A program made the translations under genes and the position numbers. From contig JACCGJ010000256.1 of the NCBI GenBank assembly GCA_013407085.1, positions 39,541-103,540 on the forward strand: DNA of 64,000 nt. The letters are read 5' to 3'. Shown piece after piece: positions 45,442 to 57,362 of this stretch (position 1 is its first letter; each line of letters begins with the position of its first letter). Source of the DNA: Atriophallophorus winterbourni (taxonomy: Eukaryota > Platyhelminthes > Trematoda > Plagiorchiida > Microphallidae). The notes below the pieces were generated by a model that was given only the letters and a program-made list of their open reading frames with translations, was not told where the DNA came from and ran no database searches.

Positions 45442-47208
45442 ATGAACGACACAGACGACTTCCTGACACACATGGGCATTGTGAATCGCGAATGTGAACG
45501 CTTCAAGTTACGATCCCTCACAGACGACCAGTTCAAGTCTCTGATATTCATATGCAGCCTGGTGTCTCCGCGTTTCGCTGATATTCGAACGCGACTGCTC
45601 AACAAACTTGAGCAAGAACCCTCATTCACTCTCCAAGCCATTGGTGATGAATATCTACGACTGGTCCGTCTCCAAGAAGATTCGGCAATGATTCAACATG
45701 GGAATCATGGCACCGACACCGTCCATGCCGTTCAGCAAAGCAATTGGCATTCGCCACAAGTTTCCAGCGCAAAGAAGCCACCGTCTCCATGTTGGCATTG
45801 CGGAGCCTGGCACTATGTCCGATATTGTCCCTTTAAACAGCACCGTTGCAGTCAGTGCAACGTCACAGGCCACAAAGAAGGATTCTGCAGATCCAGAACG
45901 AAACAACAAGTTTCGTCGAAACCAAAGATTTCGAGGCCATTTTCAAAGCCGCAGCAAAACCAGCAGAGGTTTGCATCAAAGCCCAGGACTCCTTGGAAGC
46001 ATTCACCAAGCGGACACGCGCTCAGCGTCACAACAACATTCCAAGTAAGTTCATCTCCGAGACGGCGGTTCATCTCTATCCAGATCAACGGTATACCCGT
46101 TCAGCTTCAACTGGATACAGCATCGGACATCACAATCATCTCCGAAGCAATTTGGAAAAATCTTGGCAGCCCACGTATCTATTCAACATGTCCGCCTGCA
46201 ACCAGTGCCTGTGGTGGATCACTCAAATTAATCGGGCAACTGAAGTGTTGTGTGTCTTTCCGAGAGAAAACAGCACCATGTACCTGCTACATCGCCAAAG
46301 CGAACTTGAATCTTCTCGGACTCGATTGGATCGAAGATCTCCAACTGGCAGATCAGCCAATCAATGCTCTGTGCAACCAAATCCAGTGCAGCAGTGCACC
46401 CTCAAACAGAATCGATCAAATCGTCAACCGGTTTTCCGATCTGTTCAAAGAGGATCTTGGTAAGTGCAAGCATACACAAGCAGTCCTTCAACTTCGTCCA
46501 GGAGCCAAGCCAGTATTTCGCCCCAAACGACCTGTACCATATGCCTCACTTCCCCAAGTCGAGATGGAACTACAGCGTCTACATGAACTTGGAATCATCT
46601 CTCCGGTAACGTACTCATCTTGGGCAGCACCCATCGTCGTGGTGAAGAAAACCAATGGCTCGATTCGCCTTTGCGCAGATTTCTCGACTGGTCTCAATGA
46701 TGCACTTGAGACTCACCACTACCCGCTTCCGTTACCAGATGATCTCTTCACCATACTTAATGGCGGCACCTGCTTTGCGAAACTCGATCTGGCAGAAGCT
46801 TATTTTCAAGTGGAAGTCGCACCTGAATCACGTGAGTTTTTAACGATCAATACCCATCGTGGACTGTATCAATTCAACAGACTCCCATTTGGCGTAAAGA
46901 CCGCACCCGCGATCTTCCAACAAGCGATCGACACGATTTTGGCAGGTATTCCAGGCGTTGCGGTCTACATGGACGACATTCTAATCGTTGGCCGAAACAC
47001 AGGTGAGCTACAGTCTCGTACGGAAGATGTTTTACAAAGGATACAAGACAGCGGTCTCCGGCTTCGTACAGAGAAATGCCAGTTTTACCTGGATTCCATC
47101 AAATACCTTGGTTTCATCTTCGATGCTTCTGGTCGTCATCCTGATCCAGCGAATATCCAAGCTATTCAACGAATGTCTCTACGCTTCGTTCATTTCTTGG
47201 ACTGGTAA
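45442..47208 (+). CDS. Gypsy gag C terminus, protease and reverse transcriptase
   Basis: This 588-codon frame continues capsid (MGIVNRECERFKLRSLTDDQ). It then carries a zinc-knuckle pair (CWHCGAWHYVRYC and CSQCNVTGHKEGFC), an aspartic protease active site (LQLDTASDITIIS, with DTA instead of DTG) and a full reverse transcriptase: RPKRPVPYASLP, GSIRLCADFSTGLND, FAKLDLAEAYFQVEV, RLPFGVKTAPAIFQQ, the catalytic VAVYMDDILIVG, and KYLGFIFDASGRHPDP. The frame ends at 47208 after a frameshift near 47180. The product would copy element RNA into DNA within cytoplasmic particles. Confidence 0.92.
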   Translation: MNDTDDFLTHMGIVNRECERFKLRSLTDDQFKSLIFICSLVSPRFADIRTRLLNKLEQEPSFTLQAIGDEYLRLVRLQEDSAMIQHGNHGTDTVHAVQQSNWHSPQVSSAKKPPSPCWHCGAWHYVRYCPFKQHRCSQCNVTGHKEGFCRSRTKQQVSSKPKISRPFSKPQQNQQRFASKPRTPWKHSPSGHALSVTTTFQVSSSPRRRFISIQINGIPVQLQLDTASDITIISEAIWKNLGSPRIYSTCPPATSACGGSLKLIGQLKCCVSFREKTAPCTCYIAKANLNLLGLDWIEDLQLADQPINALCNQIQCSSAPSNRIDQIVNRFSDLFKEDLGKCKHTQAVLQLRPGAKPVFRPKRPVPYASLPQVEMELQRLHELGIISPVTYSSWAAPIVVVKKTNGSIRLCADFSTGLNDALETHHYPLPLPDDLFTILNGGTCFAKLDLAEAYFQVEVAPESREFLTINTHRGLYQFNRLPFGVKTAPAIFQQAIDTILAGIPGVAVYMDDILIVGRNTGELQSRTEDVLQRIQDSGLRLRTEKCQFYLDSIKYLGFIFDASGRHPDPANIQAIQRMSLRFVHFLDW

Positions 47209-47225
47209 GTTACTACAGCGCTTTC

Positions 47226-49139
47226 TTGCCATCAATACACAATGTTCGTGCACCGCTCAACAGCCTTCTCCAGAAAGACATGGCATGGAACTGGTCACCC
47301 GATTGCGAAGATGCTTTCGTCACAGTGAAAACAATGCTGAGTTCCGAGCTGCTGCTGACGCATTACGATCCGGTATTACCAATCGTTGTAGCCGCTGATG
47401 CTTCTAGCCATGGCGTTGGTGCGGTCATCTCTCACAAGTTTCCTGACGGAACGGAGAAAGCTATCATGCATGCATCACGAACACTGACACCAGCAGAGAA
47501 GAAGTACGGCCAGATAGAAAAGGAAGCGTTGGCCCTCGTGTTCGCAGTCAAACGGTTTCACAAGTTGATCTACGGTCGAAGTTTCACCCTGCTGACGGAC
47601 CACAAACCGCTCATTTCGGTATTTGGATCGAAGAAAGGGATCCCTGCTCATTCAGCTAATCGTCTGCAACGTTGGGCCCTCACTCTTCTTGGTTACGATT
47701 TCAAGATTCAATACCGCAGAACAGAAGATTTTGGTCAAGCAGACGCCCTATCCCGTCTACTCTCAAACGAAACAGGCAGTGACGGGGACGTGGTGATTGC
47801 AGCTATATCTACTGAGCGGTATGTACGTGATCAGTTAACCACAGCAGTCCGAAACCTTCCCGTGACGGTCGCAGATATCAAGAGGACCCTGAACGACGAC
47901 GAGGTTCTCTCAGAAGCTATCAGATATGTTCAATCTGGATGGCCTAGGCTAGCACCACAATTGAATGACAATCAACTGTTCCAAAGACGGGAATCCTTAT
48001 CAATCGTGGATGACTGTCTCATGTTTGGTGCTCGAGTCGTTATTCCCGCTGCTTTGCGTCAACGGGTAATACGTCAATTTCATGCTGGACATCCGGGGCT
48101 CAATCGGATGAAAGCAATCGCTCGAAGTTTCGCCTACTGGCCAGGGATGGACGCTGACATCACCGAGTTTGTCAGGCGCTGTACCAATTGTCAACAAGCG
48201 GCAAAACTTCCTGCTCACGCAACACCGGTTCCGTGGCCTCGACCTGACAAAGCATGGTCGCGTATCCACATTGACTTCGCCGGCCCACTCAACGGAACCA
48301 CCTACTTAGTCTTGGTAGACGCTTATTCAAAATGGCCAGAAATCGTCCCGCTCTCTCCTGCCACAAGTTCGACCACAATCGGAGCACTCACTTCGATATT
48401 CAGCCAACACGGAGTTCCCGACACCATTGTCTCAGATAATGGATCCCAATTCACATCAGCTCATTTTGCCGAATTCTGCAAGAAGAATGCAATTGAGCAT
48501 ATCCGGACTCCGATCTACCATCCCCAATCGAACGGACAAGCGGAGAGGTTTGTCGACACATTCAAAAGAGCAATGCTCAAGTTCCGAGGGGAGGGGACTA
48601 CCGTCGACAACTTGCAACGATTCCTGTTAGTCTACCGGACGACCCCACACGAATCCCTGATGAATAGTCAAACGCCAGCAGAGGCACTAATGGGTAGAAA
48701 ACTTCGTACAGTCAATAACGCAATGGTCCCGAAGCCACCACAACCTCATGTTCATCAGCATCTCAGTCAGAGGAGCTTCAAAGTGGGATCCAGCGTCTAT
48801 GCTCGTGATTATCGACAACGAAGAAACCCATGGATCGAGGGCAAGGTTGTATGTCGGAGAGGTAGCGTCATGTTCGACATCCAAGTTGGAAACGATATTT
48901 GGATACGCCATCTCAATCAATTGAGACCAAGAGAAGGACAGTCGGAGTTAGAACCTGCGGAACCAGTGAATCTTCCGTTGGATCTTCTATTTGATACCTT
49001 CCAGCTCCCATCTCCTCCGGTTGAAATACCACCTGACATTATCGCTCCCGATCGCGCACTAGAACCCCGACGATGGACTAACCGAAGACGCAAGACTGTC
49101 GTACCACTTCAAGTGAACCCCAAGCTCTGTCGGTACTGA
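47226..49139 (+). CDS. Gypsy RNase H and integrase
   Basis: The same frame is open from about 47180 and encodes the connection (RSFLGLVSYYSAFLP). RNase H follows (VVAADASSHGVGAVI, IEKEALALVFAVKRFHKL, LLTDHKPLISVFG, GQADALSRL). The integrase has an HHCC finger (FHAGHPGLNRMK...RRCTNCQQ), and the catalytic triad is in HIDFAGPLNG, VSDNGSQFTS and SNGQAERF, with exactly 35 residues between the second Asp and Glu. The C-terminal region is Pro-rich and stops at 49139, 10 bp before the polypurine tract. All catalytic residues are intact. Confidence 0.92.
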   Translation: MPSIHNVRAPLNSLLQKDMAWNWSPDCEDAFVTVKTMLSSELLLTHYDPVLPIVVAADASSHGVGAVISHKFPDGTEKAIMHASRTLTPAEKKYGQIEKEALALVFAVKRFHKLIYGRSFTLLTDHKPLISVFGSKKGIPAHSANRLQRWALTLLGYDFKIQYRRTEDFGQADALSRLLSNETGSDGDVVIAAISTERYVRDQLTTAVRNLPVTVADIKRTLNDDEVLSEAIRYVQSGWPRLAPQLNDNQLFQRRESLSIVDDCLMFGARVVIPAALRQRVIRQFHAGHPGLNRMKAIARSFAYWPGMDADITEFVRRCTNCQQAAKLPAHATPVPWPRPDKAWSRIHIDFAGPLNGTTYLVLVDAYSKWPEIVPLSPATSSTTIGALTSIFSQHGVPDTIVSDNGSQFTSAHFAEFCKKNAIEHIRTPIYHPQSNGQAERFVDTFKRAMLKFRGEGTTVDNLQRFLLVYRTTPHESLMNSQTPAEALMGRKLRTVNNAMVPKPPQPHVHQHLSQRSFKVGSSVYARDYRQRRNPWIEGKVVCRRGSVMFDIQVGNDIWIRHLNQLRPREGQSELEPAEPVNLPLDLLFDTFQLPSPPVEIPPDIIAPDRALEPRRWTNRRRKTVVPLQVNPKLCRY

Positions 49140-49148
49140 GTCACTTTT

Positions 49149-49162
49149 AAAAAGGGAGGTAA
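49149..49162 (+). promoter_or_regulatory. Polypurine tract of the gypsy element
   Basis: AAAAAGGGAGGTAA lies immediately before the 3' LTR, the expected place for plus-strand priming. Confidence 0.7.
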
Positions 49163-49532
49163 TGGAAAAAAACGTTTATTTTCCCTAAAAACTCAATATC
49201 TTTGAAGATATTACGGTTCTATATTGACACTATGTCAACATAGATTTGAATTATTTGGCGCGAAAAACATGATTATAATTTGATCATATTCGTCCTTTAT
49301 TATGATTGGTCCATCGAGTTCTTGACACGGTTTAATGTGCTATTTTCCAAGGTCATTTTCTTTTACATTCTCAGCCTATATATATGGATGAGTAAACCAT
49401 GATTATTATTATTGGAAGTGAGCTCCCATACGAACTTCTCTGAGGCTTTGGTCATCTCTCTCAATAGTCGGTTGGGCAATATTGTGGAAAGCATATCCGG
49501 TGCATTATTAGCTCCATATCAAGAACGTAACA
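49163..49532 (+). repeat. 3' LTR of the gypsy element
   Basis: It is 370 bp, TGGAAAAAA... to ...GAACGTAACA, with one insertion and one deletion relative to the 5' LTR and about nine substitutions. Confidence 0.92.
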
Positions 49533-49544
49533 ATATTATTATTA

Positions 49545-49715
49545 TTATTGTTATATGATCCATGAATATTAAATAATTGTCGACAAATAGAACCCTAAGT
49601 TGTTCACTCGCTGGATTTTCGGTATCTGCAGGAGGGTCATTTGCATACCGAACAAAGCTCAGGCGGATAGATTTCGGGCCAATTTTAAGCGATATTTCGG
49701 TATTCGAAGACACTT
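49545..49715 (-). repeat. AT-rich dispersed repeat, fragment on the right flank of the gypsy element
   Basis: ATTGTCGACAAATAGAACCC and TATCTGCAGGAG match 52235-52320, the terminal part of the 570-bp repeat, in opposite orientation to the copy on the left flank. Confidence 0.6.
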
Positions 49716-49719
49716 AGAT

Positions 49720-50329
49720 ACACTGAAAGATATTCTTTTAACCAGCATCGTAAAAGGTCATGAAAGTAAAATAGTCCACCAGTTAAAAAGAATGGGAATG
49801 TACATTAAAAAAGCCCAATGTTTGACAGGATTTGTAAATAAATTTTTCGATACATTTTATTAGTTCACACGGTCTGAAAAAATGTAACATTGATGGGCAT
49901 CATACACAATAAGAGACAGTTATATACATTAAAGTGTATAGTAAATGTCTTCGAATGCAATGTTATGAATATGTAATCCAAAAGAAAGTCTAGGCTCTGC
50001 CAACGTGAGACTTTTAGACAAAATCAACTAAGAGATAATACCAGAACCCATAACATAATATGAGAAAACTTTAAGTGAACTTAGAAACACGGGATACCAC
50101 GAGAGTATAAATTATCTAATGAAGCAATTTTGTCAAAAGTATTTCGCTCAGTAAATTAACAGTAAGAGATCCTACAAGCGATTTGAATTTTCCTCTAGAT
50201 GTGCACAAACAAATATGAAGAGAGAGAATTTCACGTCTGTGAATACCGAATTATGATGTAGCTACTTCGATCTTAAGTGCGGGACATAGGAATATGCAAG
50301 AGCCTTATTTCGGTGCGCAGGTCATATCG

Positions 50330-50330
<1 letters not shown>
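49720..50330. other. Unassigned AT-rich interval
   Basis: No coding or repeat signal is recognised. The 87-codon frame 49600-49863 starts at a non-ATG codon and overlaps the repeat fragment. Confidence 0.35.
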
Positions 50331-51660
<1,330 letters not shown>

Positions 51661-51739
51661 GTTCAACGAGATATGTCTTTTACTTATTTTAAAGTCAAAG
51701 TAAAGGGTCAATAGTATTTAAAGGAACGTTATTATTAAT

Positions 51740-52325
51740 AATAATAGATATTCTTGGACATCCAAGGCATGCAATACATGATCAGTTTATCAAAATTTGA
51801 ACAGCAAAAAAATAGAACAGTGCAAATGACCAAATTGAGCGGAACTTTTAAACATTTTTTCCGTACAATAATGAAAACAAAAATACAGTAGATAAGAGAG
51901 AAAAAAATTCTTCATGTCTAATAACAATGACGTTTCACTTAAATTTTGTCGAGATTTACGAATGTCAAGGGTGCTAAAAAATGGAGAACCGAAATGGAAT
52001 GTAATTGTGGAAAAATTGGTGCGAATTGTAATGAAGTTGTCACAAAAATTTGATTAAAAAATAATGCTATGCATCAATTCACGTTTCTACGGAAAGGTTG
52101 GTTGAAAAGATTGAAAAGGGAACATAAATCTATCTGAATAAGAAAATCTAATAAATTGTGGGGGATGAGAGGGTGTGTGGTATAAATAGCACGGGGGTAG
52201 GGTACGTTGTGTGATCCAATACTCTTGAAGAATTGTCGACGAATCGAACCAAAATTTGTTTACCAGCCGGAATTTTGTTATCTGTAGGAGAGGGAATCGC
52301 ATACGGAACAAATTGTTTGCCGGTG
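51740..52325 (-). repeat. AT-rich dispersed repeat, full copy
   Basis: It is the reverse complement of 44055-44620. It is bounded on the left by an ATT/TAA microsatellite and ends at GCATACGGAAC on the right. A GGTATAAATAGCA box occurs near 52180. Confidence 0.75.
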
Positions 52326-52329
52326 GATG

Positions 52330-52800
52330 GTAAAGGTTTTAGATGTTATCATAAATATATCGGTTCTGTTTCGAGTATGAACTCTAAGTAGGGTGAGAAA
52401 AGCAATTGAAAACACTTCACTACTACCTTGAGCAACCGCCGGTTATCCTGATGTAACGTTTTCGGAGACGGATCAAGCGAATAAACGAAACCGGATGGAT
52501 CGCACTTAGATTCATCCGAATGCAAAGTTTCAAACATTCAGTCAAGCCCTGCTGGTATATGTTCCAGAATGTCGTCGCAGATGACTCTGGCATGTCGGTG
52601 CATGTAAGGCAGGGCAAAAATCTTTTCGAGGTAACTTTGGTTCATGATGCGATCGATGTGAACGGTTTCGGTTTTAACACTGTCGTCGGTATCATGTTGC
52701 AACAACTGAAACGTTCCGGGTGCTTCGACAGAGGTCTAACCAGGATTCGTTTCAGAAGCTTGCCGAACCAGCGCCCAAGTGAAGTATGCTAATGTGTGCA
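52330..52800. other. Unassigned interval preceding a LINE endonuclease
   Basis: Open frames on both strands (52520-52792 plus, 52423-52617 minus) show no family motif. By position it might be LINE ORF1 or leader. Confidence 0.35.
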
Positions 52801-54070
52801 GCATGAAGAATAAGTGAGCTAACCTCTATCTTTGTTTAACTGAGTTAAACCCCAGGGTTATAGCGCTTTCTGAGTCCTGTTTGTCTGCGCTTGATGATTT
52901 GCCAATAAATATCAGCTAACAGTATCTCGTCATTAGATTTGATAGACCTGGTGACAGGAGGAGGGCTGGCGTTGCAATCCGTGTACTGTTTGTACAATAT
53001 GGGCAAGGGTATATCTCTAGTAAAATCGTCCAAGTTGTTACGAATATCCTGACTTGCTACAAGTCATCCCTCGCAATTGATTGTGTCTAAGTCACACCTA
53101 GTGCAGCCCAACAGGAGATTACACAGCTGATTGAGGCACTCGACATTATGTTTCAGCCAGCTCCCAGCGTAATCATCTTAGGTGATTTTAAGCTTCCAGA
53201 CTTAGATGTCCATGCATGTGTAGTCACAGAGCAATCCGAATCGTTTCTCGAATGGCTTCATGATTATGTAAGTGATCCAACGAGGTTTCATCATAGATAC
53301 ACTACATCAACTCTTGACTTTGTGTTGTCGTCCCAGCTAAAAGCTGTTAGGTATTTAAAGTATCTACCACCGCTCAGCAAAAGCAATTATGTAATGATAA
53401 GCTTCGAAACGGTACTGCATTTTCACAAACCTATTGCTCGCCCTAGACGCAATTTTATGGTTTGGAGACTGGGGTTTTCTCATAAAGACTTCAACATCTC
53501 GCTTTCTGTTCTGTAACTGTTTCAATATAAGTGAAAACTGGGATAGAATCTGTAAGTATCTAAATGAGTTGCAAGACATGCCCGCTCCGCAGCAAGTCGT
53601 GACAAAGCATCAAATGCCACCCTGGTGGAATGGTTAAGTTCGTCTGTCTACCCGTAAACGGGATTGTTTTTCGCTGCAATATAATCTATCATTCACTTCT
53701 GGTTCTTGGGTCCGCTACAAAACCGCTCGGAACGCATCTGTTAAAACACAGCGTTTTCTCAAAACAAGTTTGAGTTATTTTTAGCTAGGGTTGTTAAATC
53801 CAATCTGAAAAGATATTATAGCTACGCTCAATCAAAAGGCAAAAACACAGTAAGCATTTGAGATTTGAAACTGCATAACTAAAAGTAGCTGGTACTGACT
53901 TTTCTGAGACGACTATGTTTTCCAGGTTCTTCAGCGGCGTTCAGAGACGTGATAATTATTTAAAAGCTCCGTCTAGGTCGTTTAATCTACTACACGGTGC
54001 CCTTGCACTAGATGAGTTATCCTTCAATGAAGCCGAGGAACCGTATGGTATCCACTGCGACTGAACTGAA
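52800..54070 (+). mobile_element. CR1-like LINE copy: endonuclease and start of polymerase, internally deleted
   Basis: Plus-strand pieces give the endonuclease start (NPRVIALSESCLS near 52850-52895), VIILGDFKLPDLDV (53170-53210), a STLDFVLSS block and LPPLSKSNY. The linker to the polymerase follows (MPPWWNG, 53615-53635), then shifted frames to LDELSFNEAE at 54005-54040. That last block also opens the polymerase region of the copy at 1-1500. It ends with GCGACTGAACTGAAC at 54057-54071, so the polymerase core was lost before or during insertion. Confidence 0.8.
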
Positions 54071-54099
54071 CTATTGTATATCCGATTCAATTATTGAAC

Positions 54100-54205
54100 A
54101 AAAAGTTTGTTTAAATATTCCGCTCACTTCTGTCTATTCTCTTTGTCTGTATAAATTTTGATAACCTGATCATTTATTTATGCCTTGGTTGATTAATAAT
54201 GTATT
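54100..54205 (+). repeat. AT-rich dispersed repeat, fragment
   Basis: ATATTCCGCTCACTTC and TTTTGATAACCTGATCATT match 44525-44590. It is followed by an ATTA microsatellite. Confidence 0.6.
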
Positions 54206-54209
54206 ATTA

Positions 54210-55490
54210 ATATTATAAAGCGCTAGTTGGGTCACATCTATATAATTTCTTAAACTCGCGAAACTCCTTTTAGATACGCTTAGCGGTTTATGTTAGGCCA
54301 AGCTAATGTCAGATGCGTGGAGAGTGAAATTTAACATATCACGGTGTCCTATCAAACGATAATGGACTGTGTCATTTTAGCACAGTGAGAGTGAATATAA
54401 GGAAGAATGCCGTGATGTGACAAACACCTTCGACGATCTGCCTTGTGGATTTAGCTCTTAAGCATTAGGCTTTGTTAGATAACACTTTGTGTTTTTCTAT
54501 CAAGCATGAACGGACTTGCAGTACCCTAAGCTCATATATCTGAATGACAATCACAGCTAATTCCAACTTCAGAGTGTAAAGGCCTTCCCACATGATATAA
54601 TTTATCACATTATATTTAACATGTACAACTGAGCAGATAAGTGAAAACAGACTACCGCTGGCACTATTCTCAAATTCATTTTTCAACACTTCCAATTTTA
54701 GAAACGTCATCCTTCAGTATCAAGTTTGATAAACGACTGATCTCAAAATTAATTAAACTTAGTATATCCTAAACAAAAAACTGGTTTTCGAAACGGCGTA
54801 TTAATGCAATAAGTTTACGAAGGATGTTTCACTCATGCCACTAGGCTGCATTAGCGCTCTACGTAAAATCGTTTCGGACGATGTTTGCTGCTTGTTAGAT
54901 ACAAAATTGCATAATGCGTCAGCGGTGATTCGATTGCTTTTTATTGAGAAAATGATTTTTATTTTTCGAGCATCGTTTAATAGGGGCCTCCCTAAAGAAA
55001 ATCACGATAAAATCTAACAATAGCGATTGTTGAATTTGCGCGGTACGTTCAAAGTTATATTTCACACGTTTCGATCAAAAATTATTATGAATTTTCGATA
55101 TTCTGTGAAAATGCTGTAAAATAGAAAAACTATCTCATTATATTATCAAAAGCAAAACGTTCATTATATTTCTTATATTTCCTGCTGATTAATTAGGCTA
55201 GTGATAAAATCAGCCTTTAATTTTGGTCCATCATCGTTACTCATGCATCTCACTGTCAGATATGGGTACAAATAATTCATGCCTCAACGGTAACTGCAAC
55301 AAAAAGTAGCCAGGGGCATTGAGTTTACAGCTAGCAAATGTTGGGCTCACTCTCGCTGCTCTGGTATACATAAATCTAACTATGGGATTTATACAAAATA
55401 ACGCTGGTTGCCATGGTATTGTAGCGGCTGCAACTGACGCTGCTTCTACTAATGACAAATACTACAGAATAGTGTAATCTCGCCTAGATC
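54210..55490. other. Unassigned interval
   Basis: No coding exon, RNA gene or known repeat is recognised. Confidence 0.35.
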
Positions 55491-55494
55491 TTCA

Positions 55495-57362
55495 AATGCC
55501 GTACGTGTGTGCATCTACAGCCAAGGCGAAATATGACCAATTTAGCCAGTTACACCGTCAACCCAAGGTAGTCAGTGTAGCTAGAACTTCGAAAAGGCCT
55601 GCAAATATGAAATCTGGAACAACTACAGCTAATGGAATAGTAGACCAAGTTAGCCAGTTACCTCGTCCACCCAGGCAAGTTTCCACTCCCAAGGTGGTCA
55701 ATGTTGCTGGAACTTCGAAGAAGCGCACTAAGTCCAGTAAGGACTACATAAAATAAGCAACATTCAATTGTTGCTGGTTCACCCGTACTTGATAAAATTA
55801 TCGAGGCATTTAATGGTTTGCGTAAGCAAATTGAGACACTGCATGACAATACCTCTGCTTCAAAATCTAGAACTCGAAATGTGTATGTATGTATGATGTA
55901 TGTATGAAAGCACAAGCCTGATCCAGGCAAAGTGCCGCACAGTCACAGACTTCACGTGGGCTAAGATACTGTCAGGTTGCCCAGGCCTAGACAGATATGA
56001 ACGGGGAAATGGAAATATAAATGGTAGGGAGACTCCAGCGTGTTTCAGCATGCAGCACACTACCGCTGGCCAATCAATTTAGCACGATGTTAGCCGCACA
56101 ACACAGAAATGCTGCACGATTGCACATCCGTGCAACTCGAAATGTACTAGTTTTTAACCGAACAGAACCCTTTATTAAAGAATCCAAGTCTCTAAGAGAT
56201 TTTGATCGCAAGTGTTTTAGCGATCTTATCCGAATGGTGGGTCTGAAGCCTTCTACTCCCACACTGCGAGTCCACCGTGTAGAAAGATGGAGTATGGGTA
56301 ACCGCCCTTGGCCAATCTTGGTTGAATTCAAATACCAAGTGGATCTGGATGCATTCCTGCTTAGGCGCTGAGCATATCGCCAAACCAATCCTAGATAAAC
56401 TTCAGGTGAAGTCGGACAACTCGCCGTCCCGGATTATGCATAACTCTTCCGATTCGAATAGGAGAAACTTAACAGTAAGAACATCTGCGCAAAACGTTAT
56501 TCAGTCACAGACGATCATACCGAACAGCACATCGCCACGAGTCTTGCTGTCTGACCCAGACGACGTTCATTGGCTTAACGCCAATAATGATGAGACCCTA
56601 GCAGGTGTTTCCAGTAGTTGCTCCTCTATTATGGATTCGGTCTCAATTGTCAGACAACTGTCCATTACCTTAAAGCGAGAGGATGCCGAACCTGATGCTC
56701 CTGCTTCAAGTAGCACGCCAAAAAGCGTGCAGCTCCCTTGGGTGCATCAACCGAGGACCAAACAGGATTAGTTTCAGAAGCACAAATAACTAGCCCAACT
56801 GGAGATTACACAGCTGATTGAGACTCTCCACCTCTTGTTTCAATCAGCTCCCAGCGTACTCTTCTTAGTTAATTTCAACCTTCCAGACCTAGATTGGGCC
56901 GCCCATGTATGTATAATCACTGAGTAATCCGAAACGTTTCTCGAATGGCTTCATGATTATGCGTTGCAACACCATGTAACTGATCCTACTAGGTTTCGTC
57001 ATGGATACACTCCATCAACTCATGACCTTGTATTGTCGTCCCAGCTAGAAGCTGTTAGGTATTTAAAGTATCTACCACCGCTCGGCAAAAGCAATCATGT
57101 AATTCTAAGCTACGAAGTGGTACTGCGTTTTCACAAACCTTTCTATTGTCCTAGAAGCAATTTTAGACTTGTAGACTGAAGTTTACTCATACATACTCCA
57201 AAATCTTCCCTTCCGTTATCTAGCGATTCTAATGTAGAGGAAAAATGGTATTGAATTTGTAAGTATCTAAAAGGGTTACAAGACAAGCACGCTCCGCTGC
57301 AGTGCGTAAGAAGGCATCAATGCCGCCCTGGTGGACTCCACTTTTCCGTTGATCTACCCGTT
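55495..57362 (+). mobile_element. CR1-like LINE copy with ORF1 and endonuclease, hit by two insertions
   Basis: ORF1 is at 55496-56395: a basic N-terminal part (SVARTSKRPANMKS), an IIEAFNGLRKQIETL coiled coil and, after the SINE-like insertion, RTEPFIKESKSLRDFDRKC, FSDLIRMVGLKPS and WPILVEFKY, an RNA-binding fold common in CR1 ORF1 proteins. Endonuclease pieces follow at 56800-57180 (LPDLDWAAHV, THDLVLSSQLEAVRYL, LPPLGKSNHV). The LINE text ends at about 57362, where the RTE element begins. It is closely related to the copy at 52800-54070. Confidence 0.8.
55883..56133 (-). repeat. SINE-like family copy J, inserted in LINE ORF1, 12-bp target-site duplication
   Basis: A full-length copy with a TATG-type tail on the left. 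AACTCGAAATGT occurs at 55871-55882 and 56134-56145. The LINE ORF1 reading is recovered on either side. Confidence 0.9.

Larger units (their letters stand above)
44626..49532 (+). mobile_element. Nearly complete Ty3/gypsy retrotransposon (4.9 kb), young
   Basis: Two 370-bp LTRs (44626-44995 and 49163-49532) begin TGG and end TAACA. They differ at about 11 positions, so are about 97% identical. A primer-binding-site-like TGGCGACGGG follows the 5' LTR and a purine tract precedes the 3' LTR. Gag-pol is arranged as capsid, CCHC knuckle, protease, reverse transcriptase, RNase H and a DD35E integrase. Two frameshifts (near 45418 and 47180) split the reading. The motif style is that of the Mag-like group. 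No target-site duplication is visible; both flanks are AT-rich copies of one repeat family in opposite orientation. Confidence 0.92.

Noticed and set aside
45418..45442. Programmed ribosomal frameshift between gag parts
   Set aside because: It lies inside the capsid region, has no clear slippery heptamer and is best explained as a 1-nt deletion. A check of sister copies would settle it.
44610..49545. Target-site duplication of the young gypsy element
   Set aside because: The bases left of 44626 (TTTAA) and right of 49532 (ATATT) do not match, and both flanks are AT-rich repeat, so no duplication can be claimed.
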